A stretch of DNA of 6,606 nt from Chloroflexota bacterium (GCA_016200745.1 JACQEF010000129.1:1-6606); one strand, 5' to 3'. Positions 1-5,664 are shown, counted from the stretch's first letter. Numbers and translations are program-made. The notes: generated by a model not told the origin, from the sequence alone.

Positions 1-290
1 TCCTCGAGGGCCGGGTCCAGGCCCTCGAGGCGCGGCTCCGCTCGGCGGTCATCGTCGACGCGCCGGCGGCCGGATCCCGGGTGGGTCTCGGATCGAAGGT
101 CACCGTGGAGCATGCCGGCGAGACCGCCACCTACACCATCGTGGGGGCGTCCGAGTCGCATCCGGCGTCCGGACGGATCTCGTCGTCCTCGCCCGTCGGG
201 CGGGCGCTCGTCGGCCATGACGTCGGCGACGAGGTGCTGGTGCGCACCCCGGCCGGAGAGCGCGCCTATCGGATCGTGTCGATCGACTGA
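1..290 (+). CDS. greA: Transcription elongation factor GreA, 3' part (5' end outside window)
   Basis: The codons are read from base 3, giving 95 visible residues before the TGA; full GreA is about 158 residues, so roughly the last 60% is present. The first ~17 residues are the end of the N-terminal coiled coil (heptad-like LEGR...ALEARL). They are followed by the FKBP-like C-terminal domain with the family pattern: G-L-G-S-K-V-T-V-E, then Y-T-I-V-G, the S-P-V-G-R-A-L-V-G segment, and V-G-D-E-V-x-V-x-T-P-x-G near the end. GreA binds in the secondary channel of RNA polymerase and stimulates cleavage of backtracked transcripts in the cytoplasm. The acidic coiled-coil tip that does this is upstream of the window and cannot be checked. 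The GTG at 81 is an internal valine codon, not a start. GreB is a less likely alternative. The next gene starts 68 bases downstream with its own promoter-like hexamer, so co-transcription is not implied. Confidence 0.93.
   Translation, partial: LEGRVQALEARLRSAVIVDAPAAGSRVGLGSKVTVEHAGETATYTIVGASESHPASGRISSSSPVGRALVGHDVGDEVLVRTPAGERAYRIVSID
2..30. repeat. 11-bp perfect inverted repeat inside greA
   Basis: CCTCGAGGGCC at 2-12 is the exact reverse complement of GGCCCTCGAGG at 20-30, with a 7-base loop between. Each arm also contains the palindrome CCTCGAGG. The repeat arises where the coiled coil encodes two Leu-Glu (CTC GAG) pairs, so codon use alone may explain it. As RNA it would form a very stable hairpin within the greA message. 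Confidence 0.6.
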
Positions 291-345
291 CCGACCGGGT
301 GACGATCCGCGACAGAACCGTCGTCGTTCGTCGTCGCCGGTGCAC

Positions 346-358
346 TACCCTCTCGGGG
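346..358 (+). promoter_or_regulatory. Candidate -10 element (leaderless promoter) of the fusion gene
   Basis: TACCCT at 346-351 matches the TANNNT core and is followed by 7 bases and then the ATG at 359, so transcription would begin at or next to the start codon. No Shine-Dalgarno lies in this spacer. No convincing -35 is visible; the region 319-340 is a TCG-repeat tract. The same hexamer occurs upstream of ridA, and a similar one (TACGCT) precedes the hydrolase start. Confidence 0.45.
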
Positions 359-2548
359 ATGAATCGCCCGATCGTCCTCGCGCGGCTGCTCGTGCGGGTC
401 CTCGGTGTCGGGACCGTGGCGGTGATCGCGCTCGCCGCGCGGCTCTACGCGGTGGATGTCCTGCCGATCGACTTCGACGAGGACGACTACCTGCGGGCAG
501 GACAGCAGTACGCCACCGGGCTCCAGACGGGCGATCTCGACGTCTTCCTGCGCGACAACTACCGGACCGAGCATCCCCCGCTGACCAAGATCGTGACGGG
601 GATCGCCCTGGCGCCGCTCCCGGCAAGTGCAGAGGTCCCGGATCGCCCGACGACCGCCGGGCCGGCGGCGAGCCTGCCCCAGCCCCAGTTCACCGTCGCG
701 CGCACGGTCCAGGCGGTCTTCGGAGCACTGACCGCCGCGCTGCTCGCGGTGCTCTCGCCCCTCGGCGCGTTCTGGCTCGCCATCCACACCTGGTCGATCA
801 AGTACACGAGCCAGGTGATGCTCGAGGCCATCCCGGCCTTCTTCGCGCTCGCGGCGGTCATGGCCTACGCCTTCGCCGCGCGCGCCGGTCCGCGGGGTCG
901 GCGGGTCGGACTCGTCGCGGCAGCCGCGGCCTTCGGGCTCGCCTGCGACGGGAAGTACCTGTACGGGGTCGCCGGCATCGCGATCGTGACCGACTGGCTG
1001 TGGCGGTCGAGACCGGAGCGCCTCCGCCATGCGGTGTCGCTGGCACGCTGGGTGGCCGGTCCCCTGGGCTGGCTGGTGCTGTCCTTCGTCGTGTTCCTCG
1101 TCGCCGACCCGTACCTGTGGCCGGATCCGGTCGGGCGGCTCTGGGCCTCGATCGCCTATCACGGCGGCTACGTGTCGAGCGACGCCGTCGCCTCGACGGG
1201 CTGGCCGTCGTGGCAACCGCTCGTGTGGCTGATGGGGTCGGTGCCGTTCCATCCCCCGGGAACGTTCCTCGTCGCGGTCGACCTTCCGATCACGATCCTG
1301 GCGGCTGTCGGCTTCCGGCAGCTCTGGGAGCGCCGGCGTGTCTTCGCACTGTGGCTCGTGGTCGCGCTGGTCTTCCTCGTCGTCTGGCCGACGAAATGGC
1401 CGCAGTACCTGCTCATCCTGTCCACGCCGCTGTCGCTCTCCGCCGCCTACGGTGCGCGGCTGGCGCTCGCCCCGTTCGGCCGGCGGGCGCGGAGACTGTG
1501 GCACGCCGTGCGCCGCCTGGCCCGGCGCGAAGCCGCCCCGGATGGCCGTCCGTGGCACGGTCTCCGCGGCACGCTCCGCGACGTCCGGATCGCGGCGCCC
1601 TGGCTGGCCCCGGGCCTGGTGGGGTTCCTGCTCCTGGCGCTGATCCCGCTCGCCTTCGAGCTGGCGATGTCGCTGACCGACCTGCGGCTCAACTCGCTGC
1701 GTGACGGGATCAACGGCGGCGTGGTCCGCGAGGCGGTCGGGGGCATTACCGGCCAGATCGGCGCGGTACCGTTCAACCTCGGCGCAAACTCGAAGACCGT
1801 CCACTACGTGGCCGGCGACCTGCTTGGCGCGTTCCAGAACGGGATCTGGCTCGGCGGCCAGACATCGGCCGCCTTCGGCGCGTTCTCGATCCTCTGGATG
1901 GTGGTGTCGGTCGGGTTGCAGGCGGCGCTCGGAATCGGGGTCGCGCTCGTGCTCGAACGCCCGGGCGTCCGGTTCGCCGGGCTGTGGCGGATCCTGTTCA
2001 TCCTGCCGTGGGCGGTCCCTGAGGTCGTCGGCGCCATCGCCTGGCGGGATGTGTTCCAGCCCGACCGGGGGCTGCTCGCCCAGCTCCTCGGTCATCCCGT
2101 GGCGTGGCCGGACAGCCCGGATGCCGCCCTGCTGGTGCTGCTCGTGGCCGGCACCTGGATCGGCTGGCCGCTCTGGATGCTGGTCGCCACGGCCGGGCTG
2201 CGGACGATCCCGCGGGGCGTCACCGAGGCGGCCGCGATCGACGGCGCGGGACGGTTCCGGCTGTTCCGCGACGTCACGCTGCCGCTGTTGCTGCCGCTCC
2301 TCGGCGCGGCGTTCGTGATCCGCGGAATCGCCGCCTTCAACCAGTTCTACCTGTTCTACGTGTTCGGGCCACCTGACGCGACGACCACCCTTTCGACCTT
2401 CTCCTTCTACGTCTTCAACTCGACGAGCGGCGCTGGCCTCTACTCGGTCAGTGCGGCCATCAACATCCTCACGCTGGTGGCGCTCGGCGTCGTCGTCGTC
2501 TGGTTCCTCCGCTGGCGCTCCCGCGCCGAGCGGGTGGCATTCGTCTGA
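359..2548 (+). CDS. GT39/PMT-like glycosyltransferase fused to MalF-type ABC sugar permease
   Basis: This is a 729-residue polytopic membrane protein. Residues ~1-374 look like a GT-C fold glycosyltransferase of the GT39/PMT/ArnT type. They show a first membrane segment (~14-32), the acidic loop D38-F-D-E-D-D-Y44 where the catalytic Asp sits in this fold, the E71-H-P-P-L-T-K motif, several hydrophobic segments, K199-Y-L-Y-G, and W343-P-T-K-W-P-Q-Y350. Such enzymes move a sugar from a polyprenyl-phosphate donor to an acceptor on the outer face of the membrane. Residues 375-411 are an Arg-rich linker. Residues 412-729 are a full-length binding-protein-dependent permease of the MalF/UgpA type, with the cytoplasmic EAA loop E623-A-A-A-I-D-G that docks on the ATPase. 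The frame is open throughout. A GTG at 1508 could in principle start the permease half separately, but it has no Shine-Dalgarno. The ATG at 359 is preferred over the frame's upstream GTG at 299 because of the TACCCT box and because it begins right before the hydrophobic N terminus. The substrate is unknown. Misassembly is possible but not indicated. Confidence 0.82.
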   Translation: MNRPIVLARLLVRVLGVGTVAVIALAARLYAVDVLPIDFDEDDYLRAGQQYATGLQTGDLDVFLRDNYRTEHPPLTKIVTGIALAPLPASAEVPDRPTTAGPAASLPQPQFTVARTVQAVFGALTAALLAVLSPLGAFWLAIHTWSIKYTSQVMLEAIPAFFALAAVMAYAFAARAGPRGRRVGLVAAAAAFGLACDGKYLYGVAGIAIVTDWLWRSRPERLRHAVSLARWVAGPLGWLVLSFVVFLVADPYLWPDPVGRLWASIAYHGGYVSSDAVASTGWPSWQPLVWLMGSVPFHPPGTFLVAVDLPITILAAVGFRQLWERRRVFALWLVVALVFLVVWPTKWPQYLLILSTPLSLSAAYGARLALAPFGRRARRLWHAVRRLARREAAPDGRPWHGLRGTLRDVRIAAPWLAPGLVGFLLLALIPLAFELAMSLTDLRLNSLRDGINGGVVREAVGGITGQIGAVPFNLGANSKTVHYVAGDLLGAFQNGIWLGGQTSAAFGAFSILWMVVSVGLQAALGIGVALVLERPGVRFAGLWRILFILPWAVPEVVGAIAWRDVFQPDRGLLAQLLGHPVAWPDSPDAALLVLLVAGTWIGWPLWMLVATAGLRTIPRGVTEAAAIDGAGRFRLFRDVTLPLLLPLLGAAFVIRGIAAFNQFYLFYVFGPPDATTTLSTFSFYVFNSTSGAGLYSVSAAINILTLVALGVVVVWFLRWRSRAERVAFV

Positions 2549-2556
2549 GGCGGGCG

Positions 2557-3429
2557 ATGGGTCGGATCACGCTCCGTGGCCAGCTCGCCCGGCAGGGGTT
2601 CCTGCTGCTGGTGGGTGCCTTCGTGCTGCTGCCCGTCTGGGTGCTCATCCTGATGGCCACCGACGGCTCGGTCATCGGCTATCCGGACGGCTTCCATCCG
2701 ATTCCGGTCCAGCCGACGCTCGACCGGTTCGCCCAGGCGCTCGCACGGCCGGACCACGACCTCGACTTCCTGGGGCTCCTGCGCAACAGCCTGTTCGTCG
2801 CGGGTTCGTCCGCAATCGCCTCGCTCGTGTTCGGGGCGACGATGGCCTACGCCTTCGCCCGGCTCCGGTTCCCCGGCAGCGGCGGCGGCCTGGTCGTCAT
2901 CCTGCTGGGCGCGTTCCTGCCACCGATCGCGCTGGCCGTTCCGCTGTTTGTCATGTTCATCACGCTCGAACGCGCCGTGCCGGCGATCGCCGAGTTCGGC
3001 CTGCGCGATTCGACGCTGGCGCTCGCGATCCTGTACGCCTCGTTTGCGCTGCCGCTGTGCGTGTGGCTCATGCGCGCGGCCTTCCGGTCCGTCCCGCTCG
3101 AGCTCGAGGAGGCGGCCTTCGTCGATGGCGCGTCGCGGTTCACGGTCTTCCGCCGGATCACGCTGCCGCTGGCGATGCCGTCGATCCTGGTCGCCGCCCT
3201 CGTCGCGTTCCTGCTCGGCTACACGGAATTCGCGCTCGCCTGGCTGTTCATCGACTCCGAGCGGAACGTGACCCTGGCGATGGTCCTCACGGCGGCCCAG
3301 ACGGGCTTCTTCACCTCGAACTGGAGCGGCACCGCGGCCCACGCGCTGCTCATGACCGTGCCGGTCGTCGTGATCTTCATCGTCCTCCAGCGAGCCCTGT
3401 TGCGGAACACGCTGGTGGCGGCGGACTGA
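2557..3429 (+). CDS. MalG-type carbohydrate ABC transporter permease
   Basis: A 290-residue inner-membrane permease of normal length for the MalG/UgpE group of CUT1 sugar importers. It has an N-terminal membrane segment (~13-34), a periplasmic loop, R-N-S-L-F at the start of the permease domain, about five further hydrophobic segments, and the EAA loop E185-A-A-F-V-D-G191 followed by a basic stretch and T-L-P-L. This loop contacts the ATP-binding subunit. The gene starts 8 bases after the TGA of the fusion gene, with GAGGCGGG between as a weak ribosome-binding site, so the two are surely co-transcribed. They should form the heterodimeric channel, with the fusion as the MalF-like partner. No solute-binding protein or ATPase is in the window; either they lie elsewhere or a shared MsiK/UgpC-like ATPase serves the channel (inference). 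The sugar cannot be named from the permease alone. Confidence 0.92.
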   Translation: MGRITLRGQLARQGFLLLVGAFVLLPVWVLILMATDGSVIGYPDGFHPIPVQPTLDRFAQALARPDHDLDFLGLLRNSLFVAGSSAIASLVFGATMAYAFARLRFPGSGGGLVVILLGAFLPPIALAVPLFVMFITLERAVPAIAEFGLRDSTLALAILYASFALPLCVWLMRAAFRSVPLELEEAAFVDGASRFTVFRRITLPLAMPSILVAALVAFLLGYTEFALAWLFIDSERNVTLAMVLTAAQTGFFTSNWSGTAAHALLMTVPVVVIFIVLQRALLRNTLVAAD

Positions 3430-3431
3430 GC

Positions 3432-3469
3432 GGCCCCGCTACTTCGCGGGCGGCTCCACGAGCGGGGCC
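3432..3469 (+). terminator. Hairpin after the permease operon, possible terminator
   Basis: GGCCCCGCT (3432-3440) and AGCGGGGCC (3461-3469) form a perfect 9-bp inverted repeat with a 20-base loop, starting 2 bases after the permease stop codon. There is no T tract after it, so it is not a classical intrinsic terminator. In such GC-rich genomes T-less hairpins at operon ends are common, and it may also protect the 3' end of the message. Confidence 0.45.
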
Positions 3470-3549
3470 CGGAGGCCGCAGCGACCTTCGGCCTCCGCGT
3501 CCTTGAGCACGTCGCCAAGCAGCCATCGCTCACCTCGCGCTCGTCCCAC
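3439..3549 (-). CDS. Possible 36-residue ORF, unknown; may be spurious or a gene remnant
   Basis: On the minus strand a GTG at 3549 opens a frame ending at TAG (3439-3441). The translation has an ordinary protein look: W-L-L-G-D-V-L-K-D-A-E-A-E-G-R, then C-G-L-R-A-P-L-V-E-P-P-A-K. About 28 of its 36 codons end in G or C, as in neighbouring genes. An in-frame TGA lies two codons before the GTG, so the frame cannot be longer. No good Shine-Dalgarno or -10 element is visible. It overlaps both hairpins downstream of the permease genes, so the apparent coding signal may just be GC bias. It could be a small protein, the tail of a decayed gene, or nothing. Confidence 0.2.
   Translation of the reverse strand: MGRARGERWLLGDVLKDAEAEGRCGLRAPLVEPPAK
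3470..3497 (+). terminator. Second tandem hairpin downstream of the permease operon
   Basis: CGGAGGCCG (3470-3478) pairs with CGGCCTCCG (3489-3497) in a perfect 9-bp stem with a 10-base loop. It begins one base after the first hairpin ends. No T run follows. Two consecutive strong stems in the intergenic gap make a 3'-end or terminator role for the operon plausible. Confidence 0.4.
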
Positions 3550-3562
3550 CAGTCAGCCCGGG

Positions 3563-3591
3563 CTGTCGGCGTCTCGGCGCCCCGGTACCCT
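3563..3591 (+). promoter_or_regulatory. Candidate ridA promoter
   Basis: CTGTCG (3563-3568) and TACCCT (3586-3591) are separated by 17 bases. The -10 hexamer is identical to the one before the fusion gene. The -35 resembles the TTGTCG of the transglycosylase promoter. Transcription would start near 3598, leaving a short leader of about 20 bases that carries the ribosome-binding site. Confidence 0.45.
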
Positions 3592-3607
3592 GAGCGCTCA
3601 CGAACAC

Positions 3608-3613
3608 GGAGGA
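3608..3613 (+). promoter_or_regulatory. Ribosome-binding site of ridA
   Basis: GGAGGA at 3608-3613 lies 6 bases before the ATG at 3620 and is close to a perfect Shine-Dalgarno sequence. It decides the start: the same frame is open further upstream to an ATG at 3503, but that extension has no such signal and would span the promoter. Confidence 0.8.
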
Positions 3614-3619
3614 GACACG

Positions 3620-3997
3620 ATGCCCAAGCACCTGCCCGGCCTGCCCGGCGCCGTCACGACGCTCCCGTTCAGCCCGGTCGTCGAAGCCAACGGCTTCGTC
3701 TTTCTGGCCGGCCAGGTCGGCGACGCCCCGGGCCGCGACGGCGCGGTGCCCGGCGGGATCGAGGCCGAGACCCGCCAGATGCTCGACAACGTTGGCCGGC
3801 TGCTGCACGCGGTCGGCCTGGACTACCGCGACGTGGTGAAGGCCACCGTCTACCTCCGCGACTTCGATGAATTCGCGGCGATGAACGCGGTCTATCGCGA
3901 GTACTTCCCGACGGAGCCGCCGACGCGCGCCACCGTCGGCGTCACCGCCCTGGCTCGCGATTTCCGGGTCGAGATCGAGGTGATCGCGACCCGCTGA
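3620..3997 (+). CDS. ridA: RidA family reactive enamine/imine deaminase
   Basis: A 125-residue protein, the normal size for the RidA/YjgF/YER057c/UK114 family of cytoplasmic trimers that hydrolyse reactive 2-aminoacrylate-type enamines and imines made by PLP enzymes. Family features are V-F-L-A-G-Q-V-G (27-34), the L-D-N-V helix (65-68 of the older numbering; here 55-58), D-V-V-K-A-T-V-Y-L-R-D (71-81), and P-T-R-A-T-V-G-V with the substrate-carboxylate-binding Arg at R103. It ends with V-E-I-E-V-I-A, where E120 sits at the end of the sequence. Retention of the Arg argues for true deaminase activity. The segment corresponding to E. coli Tyr17 reads F-S-P-V-V, and the usual Ser before G-Q is Ala30, so it is a divergent subfamily member. 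The ATG is supported by a strong ribosome-binding site. The gene converges on the transglycosylase gene, with 16 bases between the stop codons. Confidence 0.92.
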   Translation: MPKHLPGLPGAVTTLPFSPVVEANGFVFLAGQVGDAPGRDGAVPGGIEAETRQMLDNVGRLLHAVGLDYRDVVKATVYLRDFDEFAAMNAVYREYFPTEPPTRATVGVTALARDFRVEIEVIATR

Positions 3998-4010
3998 TCC
4001 GGGCCGGATC
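3996..4010. terminator. Symmetrical hairpin between convergent genes
   Basis: GATCCGG (3996-4002) and CCGGATC (4004-4010) form a 7-bp inverted repeat around one central base; in practice the stem would close with a 3-base loop. It overlaps the ridA stop codon and fills most of the 16-base gap before the convergent gene's stop. It could act in both directions, but there is no T tract on either side. Confidence 0.35.
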
Positions 4011-4013
4011 GGG

Positions 4014-4850
4014 CTACGGGGTTACGACCAGCTCGTCGATCGCCACGAGCTTGTGCCCGCGCGTCGACAGGACCTCGATGGCGAGGCTGTGGCGGCCGGG
4101 CGTCGTCCAGCTTCGGCTGTAGAGCAGCGCCCGCGGCCGGAATGACGACCGCCCGAGGTCGACCGTCCGGGCGATCGTGCCGTCGACCACGATCCTGGCC
4201 TTGCCGCGGGTCGGGCCGACCGGCCCGTACCAGGCGATCCGGCTGCCGGTGAACGTGATCGACGCCCGCGCCCCCGGGTTCGACGCGTAGCTGACGCGGC
4301 CGCCCGCGTAGCTTGCCGCCCGGGCGACGTGCCAGGTGCCGGAGTAGTCGATCGTGGAGCTGCGCTCCGAGTAGTGGCGGACCGCCTCGACCGACGGCTT
4401 GCCCGTCTCGACGCCACCGAAGATCGCCATGACCCGGGTGACGTACGCGCGTGCGGCGTGGGACCAGGCCGAGGTCCTGGAGGAACCGGTCAGCCACCAG
4501 TAGGAGACGCGCTCCCAGCTGCCGAGCCAGCGGTAGAGCTCCGCCATCTTCGCCCTGGCGACGCGCTCCTGGTTGCGCGGGGTCGGCCTGGCGTTCGGGT
4601 TGCCGAGGTAGCGACGCGCCCAGGCGCGCCAGTTGTCCGGCATGATCTGGTACCGGCCGTACGCCCCGCTCTTCCTGTTCAGGGCGGTGTGGTTGCCGTG
4701 CGACTCGACCTGGGCGACGGCCTGCATGAACCGGCTCAGCTGGGGTGGGTCGGAGGCCAGCGTACGTGCCGGGCCCGCGATGCTTCCGACGAGGATGCCC
4801 GTGAGGGCGACGACGAGGACCACCAACCGGCGGCCAGACGGGACTCGCAA
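4014..4850 (-). CDS. Secreted lysozyme-like/transglycosylase protein with C-terminal beta-rich domain
   Basis: A 278-residue protein from a TTG start. AGGAAGGAG (4856-4864) lies 5 bases before it, and the start places the signal sequence correctly: R7-R8, a hydrophobic core 9-25 and likely cleavage near A32. Residues ~36-135 fit a lysozyme-like SLT fold. E49 in A-Q-V-E-S-H-G-N is the probable catalytic acid, followed by S-G-A-Y-G-R-Y-Q-I-M-P (61-71), the conserved glycine-tyrosine/QIMP block of this fold, and later Y-W-W-L-T-G. The expected job is cutting the glycan strands of peptidoglycan outside the membrane. The last ~110 residues are beta-rich and end with S-R-S-W...G-R-H-S-L-A-I-E-V and V-A-I-D-E-L-V-V. 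This resembles the jelly-roll, possibly sugar-binding domains on exported proteins of high-GC bacteria; binding is inferred. The frame is open upstream to 4991, but that extension is Arg/Pro-rich and lacks a start signal. Confidence 0.85.
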   Translation of the reverse strand: MRVPSGRRLVVLVVALTGILVGSIAGPARTLASDPPQLSRFMQAVAQVESHGNHTALNRKSGAYGRYQIMPDNWRAWARRYLGNPNARPTPRNQERVARAKMAELYRWLGSWERVSYWWLTGSSRTSAWSHAARAYVTRVMAIFGGVETGKPSVEAVRHYSERSSTIDYSGTWHVARAASYAGGRVSYASNPGARASITFTGSRIAWYGPVGPTRGKARIVVDGTIARTVDLGRSSFRPRALLYSRSWTTPGRHSLAIEVLSTRGHKLVAIDELVVTP

Positions 4851-5075
4851 TGGAGCTCCTTCCTGCCAGGACGGCGCGGTGAGCGCGCCGACCGTGGGCT
4901 CGGTCGAAGCCGGGCAGGGAAACGGCACGAGGGCCGCGGCCTGGGCACACCGGCGGCGACGAGGGCTGCGAGGCCGGGCGGATCGTGGCACCCGGTCTGG
5001 GGTCGGTCAGGATACGCCGCCCGTCAACCCGGCGACAAGGGACGCGATGGTCCCTGGGGCGGGCGCGCGGCCCGG
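4851..5075 (-). other. Intergenic region and long 5' leader of the transglycosylase gene
   Basis: This gap between the hydrolase stop and the transglycosylase TTG holds a candidate promoter (5009-5038) and about 150 bases of leader ending in the Shine-Dalgarno AGGAAGGAG at 4856-4864. A short stem GGGAC/GTCCC (5039-5054, 6-base loop) sits directly upstream of the -35, and a GGGC/GCCC stem lies at 5061-5073; either may help end the hydrolase transcript. The leader also has a small stem in the 4890-4920 region. I looked for a c-di-AMP (ydaO-type) riboswitch, common before cell-wall hydrolase genes, and could not match its conserved core. Confidence 0.4.
5009..5038 (-). promoter_or_regulatory. 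Candidate promoter of the transglycosylase gene
   Basis: Reading the minus strand, TTGTCG (5038-5033) and TATCCT (5014-5009) are separated by 18 bases, a near-consensus housekeeping promoter. Transcription would start around 5002, about 150 bases before the TTG start codon. A second TTGACG lies only 7 bases before the TATCCT, too close to serve as its -35. Confidence 0.5.
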
Positions 5076-5600
5076 TCAGTCGCCCGCCATGCGCAGCAGG
5101 AACGCCGCCGAGCGGTCGAGGGCGTCCTCGAGGACTGGCTTGAGGGTGTGACCCAGGCGCGGGTAGGTCACCAGCTCGGCGCGCTCCAGCAGGCCCACGG
5201 ACGTCCGCAGCAGCTCGATCCCGGCGAATGGATCCGACTCGCCCGAAAGCAGCAGGACCGGGCAGCGGATGGCCGGCCAGTGCGAGACGCGGGCCGCGGT
5301 CCGCTCCGGCGATCCGGGCGGATGGAGCGGATAGCTGAACAGGACCAGGGCCAGGTAGGGCGCGTCCGGCTCCGCCGCGGCCAGGCTGGCGACGCGCCCG
5401 CCGTACGAATGGCCGCCGACCGCCACGTCCGGCGCGGAGGGGACCGCCAGATGGAACGACGGGATCGCGTCCTCCGCCTTGCGGCGGGGCAGGTCGATGG
5501 CCACGGCATCCACGCCACGACGACGCAGCCCGGCCACGAACGGCGCCATGCTGGTCGCCGATCCGCTCGCGCCATGGCCGAGGAAACACCGCAGGGTCAC
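5076..5600 (-). CDS. Small alpha/beta hydrolase (dienelactone-hydrolase/Tex30-like)
   Basis: A 174-residue cytoplasmic alpha/beta hydrolase starting at GTG. It opens directly with the first core strand and the H-G oxyanion loop (L7-G-H-G-A-S-G-S14). It then shows the nucleophile elbow G63-H-S65-Y-G-G-R, the acid D123 in S-G-E-S-D-P-F, and the catalytic His151 in L-G-H-T-L, so the full Ser-Asp-His triad is present. The size and order match the short KANL3/Tex30-like or dienelactone-hydrolase-like families with little or no lid. The substrate is unknown; an ester or thioester is likely. The frame is open far upstream to 6089, but that part is the antisense of the SpoIID-domain gene. The GTG at 5600 is chosen because it directly precedes the first strand and lies 6 bases after a TACGCT box. 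It lies on the same strand as the transglycosylase gene, separated by 225 bases containing that gene's own promoter. Confidence 0.88.
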   Translation of the reverse strand: MTLRCFLGHGASGSATSMAPFVAGLRRRGVDAVAIDLPRRKAEDAIPSFHLAVPSAPDVAVGGHSYGGRVASLAAAEPDAPYLALVLFSYPLHPPGSPERTAARVSHWPAIRCPVLLLSGESDPFAGIELLRTSVGLLERAELVTYPRLGHTLKPVLEDALDRSAAFLLRMAGD

Positions 5601-5612
5601 CGAGGCAGCGTA
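5601..5612 (-). promoter_or_regulatory. Candidate -10 element (leaderless promoter) of the hydrolase
   Basis: On the minus strand TACGCT (5612-5607) is followed by 6 bases and then the GTG start at 5600. A weak -35 candidate, TTCAGC, lies 18 bases further upstream. There is no Shine-Dalgarno between box and start, which fits a leaderless message. Confidence 0.4.
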
Positions 5613-5638
5613 CCCGGGATGGCCCCTTTGGCTGAATA

Positions 5639-5664
5639 GGCCATGGTTCCGTCGGGTCATGGCC
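5639..5664. repeat. Inverted repeat in the divergent intergenic region
   Basis: GGCCATG (5639-5645) and CATGGCC (5658-5664) form a 7-bp inverted repeat with a 12-base spacer. It is centred between the hydrolase and the SpoIID-domain gene. The spacing would suit a dimeric repressor operator, but no regulator is encoded nearby and no second copy was found. Confidence 0.3.

Noticed and set aside
112..1704. Second long plus-strand frame overlapping the glycosyltransferase half
   Set aside because: Its product is an Arg/Pro/Gly/Ala-rich string with no recognisable fold, typical of a frame-shifted shadow in high-GC DNA.
266..2095. Long open frame on the minus strand opposite the fusion gene (about 600 codons)
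   Set aside because: The translation is dominated by Arg, Glu, Asp, Gly and Pro with no domain or membrane pattern, as expected for the antisense of a GC-rich membrane-protein gene. The plus strand has clear family motifs.
4851..5002. Possible c-di-AMP (ydaO-type) riboswitch in the transglycosylase leader
   Set aside because: Leader length and gene type fit, but I could not find the conserved core sequences. A covariance-model search would be decisive.
5011..5026. TTGACG paired with TATCCT as a promoter for the transglycosylase gene
   Set aside because: The two hexamers are only 7 bases apart, too close for a -35/-10 pair. TTGTCG at 5038-5033 with an 18-base spacer is the better partner.
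4329..5639. Open plus-strand frame of about 436 codons opposite the transglycosylase and hydrolase
   Set aside because: It is antisense to two genes with intact catalytic motifs, and its own sequence shows no motif.
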